In this document: positions 1 to 10,999 of the stretch, piece by piece
Layout of the letters: each line of letters starts with the position of its first letter
Numbering within the stretch: the stretch's first letter is position 1
Assembly (NCBI GenBank): GCA_963575745.1
Contig: CAUYUJ010018577.1
Span: 62,501-126,500 of the forward strand
Direction: 5' to 3'
DNA length: 64,000 nucleotides
Source of the DNA: Prorocentrum cordatum
Lineage: Eukaryota > Sar > Dinophyceae > Prorocentrales > Prorocentraceae
Translations under genes and position numbers: made by a program
Notes under the pieces: generated by a model
What the model was told of the DNA's origin: nothing
Seen by the model: only the letters and a program-made list of their open reading frames with translations
The model's database searches: none

Positions 1-680
1 TGCGGGTCCTCCACGTCGCTGCTCCAGACCTGCGACCTCCCCACAGACGAGGCCAGGCCGACAGACTCCTCGGCGCACGTGGCTTCGGCCCCCTCGGAGA
101 AGTTCCCGCCCTCCTGCTCGCAGCCGATGTTCTGGGCAACATCCGAGGCCTTGAGCTTGGGCGCGGCTACTCCCTGCAGCCAGGCGCGCGCCTCCGCGAG
201 GACCGCCTCCCCTGCGCCAGGGTGGCGCAAGAGGGCCCCCGCCGCATCGAGCGCACGGCAGCCGCGCTCGATGTCGGAAGGAAGCCGCCTCCCCTGCCGC
301 CGAAGGCGGGACAGGCCCGCCGCCAAAGTGGCGCCCCCGAAGATGGCCACGACCTCCGCCGCCGCTCCCAACAACTGCTGCGCGCGGCCGCCCAAGTCGG
401 GCCGGGCCGCAGCCTGCGCCACAGCCGCAGCCTCCGCCACGCCGGCTGCTGCCGCCCCCGCGCAGGCTCTGGGCGCCGCCTGGGCGCGGGCGCCGAGCGC
501 CGAGCGGCAAGGAGCAGCCGCCGTCGCCGCCCCTGCCACGCCGTCCGCTGGCGCCGCCGCCGCCTCTGAGCCCCCCGCCTGCACGAGCAGCAGGAGCTCG
601 GCGGCCTCGCCGACCGATGCGCCCGTGACGAGCGCGGCGCCATGGCGGACCGAGAGGCCGCCGCGCCCGCCGCGCCCCAT
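1..680 (-). CDS. Ala-rich hypothetical protein, 3' end outside window
   Basis: On the minus strand an ATG at 678-680 opens a frame that stays open to the window edge, about 226 codons with no stop. The protein begins MGRGGRGGLSVRHGAALVTG, is very rich in Ala, and in its second half becomes more ordinary in composition (LSRLRRQGRRLPSDIERG, then EARAWLQGVAAPKLKASD). I recognise no domain. Frame choice rests on the balanced composition of the distal half compared with the Arg-rich translations of the other frames. The start lies about 70 nt downstream of a relict spliced leader, so this is probably an intronless copy of a trans-spliced mRNA. Whether it is functional is unknown. Confidence 0.5.
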   Translation of the reverse strand, partial: MGRGGRGGLSVRHGAALVTGASVGEAAELLLLVQAGGSEAAAAPADGVAGAATAAAPCRSALGARAQAAPRACAGAAAAGVAEAAAVAQAAARPDLGGRAQQLLGAAAEVVAIFGGATLAAGLSRLRRQGRRLPSDIERGCRALDAAGALLRHPGAGEAVLAEARAWLQGVAAPKLKASDVAQNIGCEQEGGNFSEGAEATCAEESVGLASSVGRSQVWSSDVEDP

Positions 681-752
681 CGCACCGTCGGGTGATGACC
701 GCGCGCGCACGCGGGGCACGGCGCAGCCGCAGCGCTCCCAGGAGCGCCTCCG

Positions 753-773
753 CTTGAGCCCAATGGCTACGGA
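753..773 (-). other. degraded spliced-leader relict
   Basis: Read on the minus strand this stretch begins TCCGTAGCCATT and ends GGGCTCAAG. The dinoflagellate spliced leader has CATTTTGGCTC in the middle; here one T is missing and one T has become G, all else matching. It lies just upstream of the Ala-rich frame and abuts the GGA array on its other side. A leader in genomic DNA next to a gene is the accepted mark of a retroposed, trans-spliced cDNA. Confidence 0.7.
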
Positions 774-776
774 GAG

Positions 777-1095
777 AGGGGGAGGAGGAGGAGGAGGAGG
801 AGGAGGAGGAGGGGAGGAGGAGGAGGAGGAGGAGGAGGAGGAGGAGGAGGAATAAGAGGAGCAGGGGGAGGAATCTGATGAGGAGGAGGAGGAGGAAGAG
901 AAGGAGGAGGAGGAGGAAAACAGAAAAGAAGGAAGAGGAGGAGCAGGAGGAGGCTGGATGGATGGAGGGAGGGAGGTAGGGGGGAAGGGAGGGAGGGAGG
1001 GACGAAGAGGAGGAGGAGGAGGAGGGGGAGGAGGAGGAGGAGGAGGAGGAGGAGGAGGAGGAGGAGGAGGAGGAGGAGGAGAGAGGGAGGGAGGA
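777..1095. repeat. (GGA)n trinucleotide array
   Basis: Nearly pure GGA/GAG from 777 to about 855, then interrupted GGA with GGGA variants, then pure again at 1010-1080. Long apparent reading frames on both strands here (poly-Glu, poly-Leu, poly-Pro) are products of the repeat. Confidence 0.95.
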
Positions 1096-1589
1096 AGAGA
1101 CTGACTGACTGACTGAAGCTGCATCGATGCCGGGTTTTATCTGACGTCCGCCCACGCACCGCAGAGCCTGGTGTGAACAACCGCACATTCACCGAGGATG
1201 TTGTGCCAACGGACCGTGTGACACGCAACTGGGGGCGCCAGGCCAATGCCAGCCCTGCGCCATGCACCGACTTGGCGCTGGCAAGGCTGACTGGGCACGG
1301 GGGTGCTTTGACCCTTACATGGGGCCCCTGGTCACCTTGTCCAGAATTCTCAGATGAAGTACTTTCAAGCGTTGTTCCCACGGCAGAGTCACATTCTGAG
1401 AGCGAAGGGAGGAGGGAGGCCCAGGAGGGGGCGAAGGAGGAAGAATGGGTCCCCTGCTGGCCCTGCTACGCTGCCTGTTCCTACCTCGCGCCTCTGCGTG
1501 CCCGGAACCGAAACTGTGTAGTGGGCTCGGGCCTCGCTCTCCGCTACCTACCCGACGCTCTGACATGCCGGGCCTACTCACGTCTGGGT

Positions 1590-2230
1590 CGTTTCTTGCT
1601 GCAGCTTGCCTCGTTGCGCTCGCTTGCTCGTTTCTTGCTGCTCTTTGCTCCGTTGCGCCTGTTTGCCCCGAAGAGAGTGCGCCAGACCGCCCGCGGGCGC
1701 TTTGCCTGGCATCTTGGCCATGCCAGCGGCCCCCATGGCCAGCGGGAGGGGCCTGGCCACGGCCATGAGCACACACTTGTAATTGCAATCGAACTCCTGA
1801 GGATGAGACTCGATCATGTCCAGCTCGTCCTCCTGCGCGATCGTCTGCCCCGCTGGCCAATGCCCCTCGACCGAGAAGTTGATCCTGCTCATGGGCTGCG
1901 CGCCCTTCTTCGCATGGTAGTCGTTGACCCGACAGCTGTGCACGGAACCCTCTAGTTCCGATGGTCTGCTCTCGTCCACGCGTTGCTTGGAAAAGGCGCT
2001 TGACGGCCCTGAACAACATGGCGATATATTCTGGCTTGCCTTCCACGTTGGTTTGGGCCAAGGGCTCGAGAAGAATGGCGAAGGCGCGCAAGTGGGGGCT
2101 GCCGGGTTCGTGCCCGCTGCCTTGCTGTTTGACCTCTGTGTCGTAGCGACCGGCTGCCTCTTTCATGCTCAAAACAACAGGGTGGCACGCGGGGGGCCTG
2201 AAGTGCACTTCCTTGGATGTTTTTCTTTCT
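1590..2230 (-). pseudogene. frameshifted unknown ORF downstream of LINE 1 zinc fingers
   Basis: Two minus-strand frames join into one coherent protein-like stretch. The first (about 2217-1985) includes VLSMKEAAGRYDTEVKQQGS and PHLRAFAILLEPLAQTN. The second (about 1979-1640) includes PSELEGSVHSCRVNDYHAKK and PMSRINFSVEGHWPAGQ. The frame change lies close to 1980. Composition is ordinary and helix-like, unlike the repeat-driven frames around it. Its function is unknown. It could be the far C-terminal part of LINE 1 or an independent inserted gene remnant. Confidence 0.4.
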
Positions 2231-2243
2231 TTCTTTTTTTTTT

Positions 2244-2296
<53 letters not shown>

Positions 2297-2328
2297 ACTC
2301 TCTCTCTCCCTCTCTCTCTCTCTCTCCT
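2221..2328. repeat. (CT)n microsatellite
   Basis: A T-rich run followed by nearly continuous TC dinucleotides with a few CCAC and CCC interruptions. It separates the two minus-strand coding-like blocks at either side and could be a late expansion inside the element. Confidence 0.95.
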
Positions 2329-2479
2329 CCGCGCTCCGCGCTCCGAGCTGCAGCAATAGCTTCCTTCTCGTGCCCCTCCGTCTCCGATTTCTTCTCGCTG
2401 CCCTCCTTGCGATTCTGCTCTCCCGCGCCTGCCGCCGTCTCCTCTATCTGCGGGGCGCTGCTCAGCCACTGAGACATCC

Positions 2480-2739
2480 AGCGAGAGAGCGTGGTCTGCC
2501 AGATGCGGTAGCAAGTGAATCCTGAAGTTATCGTCCAGCTGCTCAAGCGAACTGGCAACATAGCTACATAGCGAGCATTGCGTGCATTTGTGCTCGACGC
2601 GTTTCGGATGGCGTGCACTAAAACCTATCGTGCATCGTTTGTGCCTGATCGCAGCTGACAAATGACCCTGCGCCGTTGCTCCGTCTGCGAAGCTCTGGCA
2701 CATGAGACAGTAATTCGACGAGGTAACTGCACGTGGCAT
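2480..2739 (-). pseudogene. zinc-finger-like segment of LINE 1
   Basis: The minus frame starting at 2739 shows two Cys/His clusters. The first is CLMCQSF with later H and C residues. The second is CSLCSYVASSLEQL followed by two His. The second cluster matches, residue for residue at several positions, the first zinc finger of the LINE 4 protein (CPDCSFVASSLQQW at about 39313-39354), so the two belong to the same family of LINE ORF2 C-terminal regions. In LINEs such fingers bind nucleic acid. The frame then runs into the CT repeat and loses meaning. Confidence 0.5.
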
Positions 2740-3289
2740 TCTATCAGTGGTGCACGCAGGGGCAAACAGGGACCTCGTTCTGCGCCTACTTTCGCACGCG
2801 CCCTATTCATGCGTGCAGTTAAAGCCTTGTCACTGTGGAAACTGGCGCCGCGCGCCGAGCAACCGCGGCGCGCGCGCCCGCCCGCCTGGGGGGCCCCTGG
2901 CATTTCAGCCTCGAACTCCGCGGTGGGGGCAGGGGGCGGGATCGCGACAGACAGCTCCCTGGCGCAAAGCTGTGCGACGTCGGTTCGCAGGAAAACATCT
3001 CGAACTTGGCCCGAAACACACTCTGGACATTTGCCCTCGAGTTCAGTCTCTAGCTCTCCCCCCTGCTTCTAGCTCAAACAATGCTTGCGCGTCCAGCCAG
3101 AACTGTTTGGCCCATGCCAGAGCCGTCGGAAAAAACCTCGCCTGTACTCGACGCCTCTAGAACGGTGGCCTCACATTGCGCCTGTCCAATCAGAGCAGCA
3201 ATGACCTGTCGATGATCGCGTTGGTGGGTTACGACGTCCCGTGGCCACTTCAGTCGACGGATCCGGAGCTCGACGAAAGGACTGCCGAT

Positions 3290-4385
3290 TCAACAACCTC
3301 TGGACCTCAATGTTACAGGATGCGCTTCATTTATCTCCCCCCTCTCCGTTTTGTGTTGCCCTCGCAAGACGACGCGCGCGAATTTAAACGCAATCTGCTG
3401 CAGTGGCGCCCAATTCTGCCGGGGGTCGGGTTTGTCATGGCGAGGGCGTGCGACGCCAGGCCCGACATGGCCGCGTCCCAGGAAGACGATGCCCTTGAAC
3501 CTGAGAGAAGCCTGCGACGTCGTCCAAAACTCCCCCATCTTGCGCCGTGCAGTTTTCACAGCGTGAAGGCGGGCCTGTTTCTCAGCCGAAAACCCACTGT
3601 TGAAATGATGTCGCCCCCTGGGGTACCTGGCAGCAGACGCCGTTGCTCCCTCCAGCCTGAGTCGCCCTTGATGAGAATCAAGAATCACGATTGAACTTCG
3701 CGGCCTGGGCGCCTGCTCCCTGAGCCAGATTAAATTGTGCATCTCGATTTTGTGCTCCCCCCATCTCCTCCCGCCCGTCGTCGGACGCTCTGTTCTCCCA
3801 TTCTGCTACGCGCTGCGCGTGATTCTGGTCTGCGCCAATGTTTTTTCCGACTGACATCATCAACGAACGCGGGCGCTGCCAAGTCAACGATGCCCGTGTC
3901 ATCTGGGGCCCGGGCAGTGGCGGGCATCGACGTTTGTCGCGCCCTCTGCCGCGGATCCTTAATGAAAATCTCATGCGCGTGTCGCTGCCATCCTCGTGCG
4001 TTTCGACGCGCGATTTAGTGGCAGCATGATCCCCTGGGAGCACTCCTGACCCATTGGCCATGCGGGCACTCCCCTGTCCACCTGTCACGCTAAATGTACT
4101 GTTGTAAACTCTCTGCAGAAAAAGATCCTCCTTGCCCTCCTGCGCCAGTTCTGCAATCGCATGTTCAACCATATCCTTATGCACGCAATGAAGGGCATTG
4201 CTGGCCTCATGATAGCGCGTGCTGTGTGCCACTCCTGCCCGTCGTAGTCGTGCCGGTCCATTATGTTGGACAAGCGTGGCATCCTCCCTCCGTCGATGAG
4301 GAATGCCCCCATGAGCCCAGTCAGGGAATTCTAGATTAGGAAGCGCATCTTTGTATAAAGACCTGCCCAAGCCACAGAGCGCCAT
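3290..4385 (-). pseudogene. reverse transcriptase remnant of LINE 1
   Basis: Three overlapping minus frames each keep part of an RT. The frame from 4385 carries a palm-like stretch (KDMVEHAIAELAQEGKEDLF) and motif B as GVLPGD at 4029-4046. The frame from 3927 carries the catalytic box as FVDD at 3856-3867 (usual form Y/F-x-D-D). The frame from 3742 carries a thumb-like region with RLHAVKTARRKMGEFW and SLRFKGIVF. Frame changes between these blocks mean at least two indels, so no enzyme can be made from this copy. The assignment to the non-LTR class follows from order and from the endonuclease upstream. Confidence 0.6.
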
Positions 4386-5069
4386 GATGGGTCGTTCACC
4401 TGCTGTGCCTCCAATTTGTCATTGTTCTTCTCGGGTCGCCTGGTGCCAAGCGGCTGGCGCCCTCCCAACCGCGCATATCGCTCGACGCAGCAAGTAGATC
4501 GCCCTTTCAAGCTCGGGCGCCTGAACCTCCTGATCCTGATCGCCACGGTGTAGTTCCAGGCCTCCTCCCCGTTGCGGTCGATAGTGCCAGGTCGGCATAA
4601 CAGAGATCCTCGGTGCATCGCCTGGTGCTGACCTTTGCGGCTGTGGCCGCCACGAAGGAAGCTTCTTCAAGCTCTTCTTCAGTCGAGCAACCACCATCAG
4701 CGCGTCAACATGTACAGCAGAAAAGTCCATATTATCAGTGTGCACCTGATTAGTCCATTCCAAATGAGATGGTGCGTGTAGCTGACTGCGCTCCACATCA
4801 TCTGGTGATGCAAAGGGTAGTCTCCAGAAGCCTGTTGTCTCACGTGGTGCCTCGCTCTGCGCCGACAGCTGCGCCTGGGCGCCTCCTTCCACCCCGGGAT
4901 ATTGAAATCGTGATATTCAGTCAGCCGCCGACGCCCTCGTGGTCGCCACCCGATTGTGCAATCTAGCCCGTGACCCCCTGCAAGTACCCGCCAGCAGCCT
5001 CGCAATCTTGTGGGCATCGTAACCGACGAGACCGCCACGCATCCCAGAACCCTTCAATACGAGCCTCGT

Positions 5070-6321
5070 TCAGCTGCTTGAAAAAATAGGTTTGTACTTC
5101 TTGAGACGTCTACTTAGTCTGCAAGCCTCCAGCTGCTGCTCCTCGGTGAACTCCACCTCCACTTCCGTCGCCTGCATCCTTGCTACAAGTAGCACCTGAA
5201 GCTGCTGGCTCTGCGCGAAGGTGTGCTCGCGCTTCTCCACGTGGCCTGGGGCCTCGCACAGGCACTCCGCTGCTGTCTCCCGGAACACTTGCGTCAGCCT
5301 TGCATTGATCAGATCCACATGACCATCATACTCCCGAGTTGTGAATTGGTCCCTGCATTGTGCCAGACGCTCCTCCACCGCTGCCACAAACCGTTCCCGT
5401 CCCGCCCCATATAGCAATACTGCATTGCAGGCCTCCTTGTTATAATGCAGCAGTTGGTGGCGTTGGTGATACTCGAAGGTCTGCCAGAAGGCGGCGTAGA
5501 GCGGAACACGATCTTTCGGAACATAACTTCTGATGTGCTGTAGCGTGCGTCCTTTATACATGGAGACAAAGCATTCACGAGCATGTTCAAGTAACCCCCG
5601 TGGGCAAGCCACATAGTCTATTCGCTTCACCACCTGAGAAGAAATCCCATAGTACGTCGCACCTGCATCAACGTATGTACCCGCCAATACCAGATAGTGT
5701 GCTTGCAGAATAAGCTTCACGTTGCGGAAGCTCGGTCCTTCTACATCAGCACTGTAGTGGCCAGTAACTTGTGTACCGTTCGCATCCATGCCACAAGTTG
5801 AATTGAGATCCATCCCAACCAGTGGAAGACACCTAGCTCGTAATGAACTGAGTTGTTCATGCAACCATGTTGTGAGCCCTGAGACAATGGACTCCTGCTC
5901 TGCTACCGCTCCTCTTCCCATTGCCTATCGTCAGATAGTAAAGAGAAGCAATGGCCAATTCCCGTCGTCCCCTTTTGTAGCGGACCAGAAGAGCTCTGCC
6001 CTGGAGCCTGTTCTTGCCCTCGGCTACCCTGACGATGTGCTGCTCTGTATATATGTGTCGATGAAGTGCCACTGCCACTCCACAGGCATGGTTACTGCCT
6101 TTGCCAAAGAGTGAATACATAACGATATGATCCTTGGTTGTCAGCCTGATCGGCGGGCCGCGACTCCTGACCGTGGTGCCCTGGAGCATGAGGAATTCTA
6201 CGCCCTGGTGCTCCGAGGGCACGTCGAAAACCCTGGCGGGGGCGGAGAGGATGAACGTGTTGTAAATCACCGCCCGCAGACATCGCCAACCGCCGCCGCT
6301 CCCATGGCTGGACCCGCTCAT
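5070..6321 (-). pseudogene. AP-endonuclease-like (EEP) domain of LINE 1
   Basis: Two minus frames together cover an endonuclease/exonuclease/phosphatase domain, which in LINEs nicks the target DNA. The N-terminal half (6321-about 5900) includes GVEFLMLQGTTV, where most family members have LQE, then CGVAVALHRH and GRALLVRYKRGRRELAIASLYY. The C-terminal half (5921-5070) includes the metal-binding motif as VGMDLNST (usually GDxN) and the S/R-I-D motif as KRIDYVACPRG. The frame change is near 5900. The changed Glu and the frameshift argue for a dead copy. The terminal part after about 5300 is the charged linker towards the RT. Confidence 0.65.
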
Positions 6322-6411
6322 GCCATCAACATGAGAAGTGACATGAGGGGTGCTTTTGGGGTGTCGACCGTTTCAGCTGCCTGGGATCTCTCGATGGAAG
6401 GGGCAGCTAGG

Positions 6412-6530
6412 GAGGAGGAGGAGGAGGAGGAGGAGGAGGAGGAGGAGGAGGAGGAGGAGGAACAGGAACAGGAGCAGGAGGAGGAGGAGGAGAGGGAGGA
6501 GGTGGAGGAGGAGGAGGCGGAAGAGGAGGA
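6412..6530. repeat. (GGA)n array at the 5' side of LINE 1
   Basis: Continuous GGA/GAG with a few CAG and GCG triplets. The unique stretch after it, 6531-6849, holds no feature I can name. Confidence 0.95.
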
Positions 6531-6849
6531 CCAATGTAAACCCAAGAGTCGCCAACGATGTCGGAGTAAACCCTCCCTCCAAACTCCATTTTCATAGGCT
6601 CCTACAACGGTTCATGTCCATTGAAAGAACTGCCTCGTTGGAAGACATCCGTTTGAAAACCCTGGAGCATTCCAGACAAATATGCCCGGGATTCCAACGC
6701 CACGGATCAATGTCAACCTGACTGTTGCGTCTTGACAATCCCGACTCGTGCCAGAACGCCACCCCAGGGACTTCAACACGGAGAACCAACGTAACTGTTG
6801 CGCCCGCATAATCCTGAACCCTTTCAACACACCATTTCTGGTACGTTGA

Positions 6850-7290
6850 CGAGGGGAACCCGTGAATCTCTTGTAACATGTTAAAAAGAATGTGCGCCGC
6901 GTTGGGGCAAGAACAACATTTTGAAAACGACCAGCCCTCAATCCGTGGAACTCTTGAACATGTTCAAAACGAACGTGCGCCGCGCTAAAGCGAGAACCAC
7001 ATTTTGAAAACGACCCGCCCTCAATCCATGAAGCTTTTGAATATGTTCAATTCGAATGTGCGCCGCGCTGAGGCGAGAACCACATTCTGAACACAACCCG
7101 CCCTCAATCCGCGAAAATTCTGTAAATATCTAATTCGCATGTGCGCCGCGCTAAAGCGAGAACTACATGTTGGAAACGACCCACCCTCAATCCGTGAAGC
7201 TCTTGTTATTTGTTCAAAACGAATGTGCGCCGCGCTAAAGCGAGAGCCACATGTTGAAAACCAGCCGCCCTGTGCCTGTGAAGCTGCTGT
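6850..7290. repeat. 83-bp minisatellite, about five copies
   Basis: The landmark GTGCGCCGCGCT (with GTTG in the first copy) recurs near 6892, 6974, 7057, 7139 and 7224, a spacing of 82-85 bp. Each unit continues AAAGCGAGAACCACAT and then CGACCCGCCCTCAATCC. Copies differ by a few substitutions and one short indel. Neither strand keeps a frame through the array. Confidence 0.9.
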
Positions 7291-7409
7291 CAATTTGTAA
7301 GTTTCAGAATCATAAGTGGTGAGGGAGTCTCAGATGAAACGCCCTGCCCGCCCTAAAACTGGCCTCGGGGTGCGACATGAAGCAACTAGGTATAACGAAA
7401 AGGAACGGA

Positions 7410-7612
7410 GGATGATGATGATGAGGAGGAGGAGGAGGAGGAGGAGGAGGAAGAGGAGGAGGAGGAGGAGGAGAGGGAAGAGGAGGAGGAGGAGGAGGAG
7501 GAGGAGGGGGAGGAGGAGGTGGTGGAGGAGGAGGAGGAGGAAGATAAAGAGGACGAGAAAGAGGGAGGAGGAGAAGGAGGAGGATGGGGAGGAGGAGGAG
7601 GAGGAGGAATTC
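7410..7612. repeat. (GGA)n array
   Basis: GATGATGATG lead-in followed by about 190 bp of GGA with GGT, AAGA and GGGA interruptions. The following 7613-7925 is GC-rich unique sequence with no recognisable gene. Confidence 0.95.
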
Positions 7613-7925
7613 GCTGGTATCCACGACGTGGTAGCGAAGTAGCCAACGAGGGCCCCAGGCGGCAGCCCACGCAGGACGGCCTCCCGCCTGACAGTGCCCA
7701 GCTCTCTGGCCCGAGGCGCCTTGGGCAGACCCTGGCGGCTGGGGAAAGCCCCGCCTGCATTCCCTGCAGGCTCTCAAAGGCCCTTCTGGGCGCGGGTCGC
7801 GCACTGAGGTGGCGCAGGTCCTCCGTTGCAACTTTGCCACACGCCAAACCAACACGCAGCCCAAACTTGGGCCCCACATGCACATTATGAGACGCGTGAC
7901 GCTCCTTACCGTCAGCCGTCACCGC

Positions 7926-8380
7926 CCCGCAGGAGGAGGAGGAGGAGGAGGAGGACGCAAGGGAGGAGGAGCAGGAGCAGGAGGAGGAGGAAGAGGAAGG
8001 AGGAGAGGGAGGAGGAGGCAGATGAGGAGGACGAGGAGACAGATGAAGAGGAATGCGCATGAAGTATAACGATGGTGATGGTGATGGTGATGATGATGGT
8101 TCTGGTGCTGGTGTTGTTGGTGGTGGTGATGATGGTGATTCTTATTTGTGATGGTAATGCTGCTATTGATGTTGATGCTGCTGGTGATGCGGATGATGAT
8201 ACAGATCCTGGGTGCGATGACGGCGACGGCGTCGACGACGATGGTGAGGATGAAAGTGATGATGGTGACGATGGTGGTGATGACGATGCTGATGCTGGTG
8301 ATAATGATCATGTGAGGAGGAGGAAGAGAAGGAGGAGGAGGAGGAGGAGGAGGAGGAGGAGGAGCAGGAAGAGGAGGGGA
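7926..8380. repeat. composite GGA - GAT/GGT - GGA array
   Basis: GGA block at 7926-8055, an imperfect GATGGT/GCTGGT block at 8068-8310, and a second GGA block at 8311-8380. The middle block encodes Asp/Val/Met-rich frames only because of its triplet period. The next 300 bp (8381-8590) look unique but give no gene. A short GGA-rich stretch follows at 8605-8660. Confidence 0.9.
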
Positions 8381-9027
8381 ATGCAGGGCGAATGCGGCGG
8401 AACGCCGCCAGTCAGCAGCGATGCCGTAGCCAGCAAGAAACAGCACTCCCGCTGTGCAGGGCGGCTCGCGATAGTAATGCGCCTGTGAGGCTCGTAGGTC
8501 AAACACAGCCGGATTGCAGCAGGGCCTGCTTCCGTTCGGAGGCGCTCCCCGCCTCGACCCGAGCCGCCTCCCGACGAGGGAATCGGCAGCTCGGTGCCGG
8601 GAGGGAGGGCGAGGAGGGGGACGAGGAGGGAGGTGAAGAGGAGGGAGAAGGAGGGGGCATCCATCGAGGAAAAAAAAAACCCATCGGTCGGAAGAAGTGG
8701 GTAGAAAAATAAAGGAGGACGGCGGATAGAGTAGATTGGGTCCGGGCCCGCGCAGAGAGCAACACAACGCAGCAAACGCATATCTATTCTTGAAATAGGA
8801 AGGCGCTTGAAGTAGATTGGGCTCTGGGAATCCAAAGAAACCTACTTTCAACGACCGATGGGTACACAAACATCGCATCTGGAAATATTCCATTCAGCTG
8901 CGCCTCGCCTGGGGCGTTCCGGGCGCGTCCGACTCGTCCCGAACGGCTGCCGGAAGCAAACATTACGGCGACGGCTTCTGGAAGATCGAGGCGTCTCCCA
9001 TCGAGGAACGAGCAAACACATCATCTT

Positions 9028-9175
9028 ACGCCTTCGGAGGTCCGCGCGGATGTTTTGGATCGGCGGTGGGTCCCCCTGGCGACGCCTCTGGCGCCGTCCC
9101 TTGGCGCGATCCGTGCGCCAGAAGGGGGGTCCACCGCAAATCCACCAAATCTCCGAAAATTTACGCTTACTACGC
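9028..9175. repeat. T-shaped fold-back element, copy E (diverged)
   Basis: The left arm (GGATGTTTTGGATCGGCGG then GGGTCCCCC) pairs imperfectly with the right arm (GGGGGGTCCACCGC and CCACCAAATCTCC). The centre holds two small palindromes, GGCGACGCC..GGCGCCGTC and TTGGCGC..GCGCCAGAA, the same two inner hairpins as in the better copies at 15485, 20313 and 38711. Confidence 0.6.
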
Positions 9176-9520
9176 CGTTGTACAAATTCGTCACGTTTTA
9201 TGGGGGCGTCAAGCTGATGCAAGTTTCGCCCGTTGCTTCCGCGCGAGCGGGCGGACGAAGGCTGACGCGCCAATGTGCCCTCCCTTTCCCCCTTAGAACC
9301 CTAGCGGGCTGGGTCAAGAGCCGTCGGATCACAGATCTGGGATTTCTAAACCAGGATTCCCTCCACTCATATGATAAATCATATTTTAATGGGGGTATGT
9401 TTAAATCCCAACTTGCGAAACAAAAAACCGATTTTAGAAATCCCATCGGGCGGAATCCTGCCCTGCCAACGCAAGTGGGCTAAATCTCAGTTCGTGACGA
9501 AACTTTTGTAAAGCCGATAA
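9176..9520 (+). repeat. dispersed repeat, first of two direct copies
   Basis: Starts CTACGCCGTTG, passes TCACGTTTTATGGGGGC, GCGCGAGCGGGCGGA, GCGGGCTGGGTCAAGAG and CCTGCCCTGCCAACGCAAG, and ends near ACTTTTGTAAAGCCGAT. The same landmarks in the same order reappear at 9735-10085. The intervening 9521-9734 is not repeated. Confidence 0.85.
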
Positions 9521-9734
9521 GGGATCCACGATGGCGACGGATTATCATTCATCGTTCCATGTCATCGCACTCACCCCACGCATCATCCGTCATTGCCGCC
9601 ATGGCCGCGGGCTCGCCTGCCGCGCTGGATGAACAAACGCTTTGCCTGCCTTGCTGGATACAGAAGGCTTCGCCTGCCAGGCTGGATTACCAAGCGCTCG
9701 ATGCTCGCCGCGCGGCGCCTGAAGTACCGCTACG

Positions 9735-10085
9735 CCGTTGCAGAAAATCGTCACGTTTTATGGGGGCATCGAGATGATGCAGGTTTCGTCCGCTACTTCC
9801 GCGCGAGCGGGCGGAGGCTGACCCGTCCGACCGAGCCAAGCTGCCCTCCCCTTCCCCCCGATAGTCCCAGCGGGCTGGGTCAAGAGCGGCGGGATCAAAG
9901 ATCTCGGATTCCAGAATCTAGGATTTTCTCTCATTATATGAAAGTATACATTTTAAACGGGGTATGTTTGAACCCCGACGTAAACACACACACACAAGTT
10001 AAACAAATCCCACTGGGCGGGATCCTGCCCTGCCAACGCAAGTTGATACAATTTCAACTCGTTGCACAACTTTTGTAACGCCGAT
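9735..10085 (+). repeat. dispersed repeat, second direct copy
   Basis: Matches the copy at 9176-9520 with many substitutions and a short CA expansion (ACACACACACAC) in the middle. AT-rich inner part, GC-rich ends, no reading frame kept between the copies. It looks like a non-coding mobile or satellite unit. Confidence 0.85.
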
Positions 10086-10412
10086 GTATGCACTTCTCTT
10101 GTTCGGTCACAGGAGGAGGAGAAGGAGGAGGAGGAAGAGGATGACGAGAATGAGGAGGGGAGGTCTCGAAAATGAGGAGGCTTGCGGGCTCCAGGAGAAG
10201 AGGAGGAGGGGAAGACGTCTCGAAGAGACCCCGGTATCCTTGGAGAACATCCGGAGGGCGCCCTTCACCTTCCTCGCGTGGCTCCAGTTGCTGCCGATGG
10301 ACGACTTGCTGGCGCTCGCGCTCGCCCTGCCGTCGGGGCTCACCGAGGGAGGTCTGCTCTGCTCCTGCCGGGTCGCACGAAGGGGGGCAGGCAAGGAAAG
10401 GGGCCTAGCGAG

Positions 10413-10985
10413 ACACACACACACACACACGCACGCGCGCCCGCGCGCGCGCACGCACGCACGCACGCACGCGCGCGCACACACAAACACACACAGACAC
10501 AGACAGAGACACACACACAGACATACACAGACAGACACACACACACAGACACACACACACAGACACACACAGAGACACACACAGAGACACACACAGAGAC
10601 ACACACAGAGACACACACACAGACACACACAGACACACACAGACAGAGACATACGCAGAGACACACACAGAGACACACACACAGAGACACACACAGAGAC
10701 TCACACACAGACACACACATACATACAGACACACACACAGACACACACACACACTCACACACTCACGCACTCACACACTCACACACACACACACACCACG
10801 CACGCACACACAAACACACACACACAACACGCACACACAAACACTGAATACACACAAACACCAAACACACACACACACCACCACGCACGCGCGCACACAC
10901 ACACACACGCACGCACGCACACACACACACACAAAGACACGCAAACACACACAAAGACACACAAACACACAAACACATAAATCGA
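10413..10985. repeat. (CA)n with ordered CACAGA, CACG variants
   Basis: About 570 bp of CA-rich DNA. It begins with CACG-rich DNA, passes through a block of ACACAGAGACAC units at 10500-10720, and returns to mixed CA/CG. Three frames on each strand stay open (poly His-Thr, Cys-Val), which is a repeat artefact. Upstream, 10110-10215 is a degenerate GGA stretch. Confidence 0.95.
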
Positions 10986-10999
10986 CACACTTTCCAAGA

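Larger units (their letters stand above)
1096..6412 (-). mobile_element. LINE 1, strongly decayed non-LTR retrotransposon
   Basis: Minus-strand order from high to low coordinates is an AP-endonuclease-like domain (6321-5070), degenerate linker, RT remnant (4385-3290), Cys/His zinc-finger-like region (2739-2480) and a further frameshifted ORF (2230-1590). This is the ORF2 order of non-LTR elements. Frames change several times and many stops intervene, so the copy is dead. Boundaries are approximate: I set them at the flanking GGA arrays (777-1095 and 6412-6530). The stretch 4386-5069 should hold the linker but shows no motif I can name. Confidence 0.55.

Noticed and set aside
8422-8442. CCGTAGCCAGCAAG resembling the start of a spliced leader
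   Set aside because: Only the first nine bases match; the rest does not, and no gene follows.
10230-10350. F-box-like peptide (AWLQLLPMDDLLALALALPS)
   Set aside because: Too short, no start or context, and next to CA repeats; pattern could be chance.
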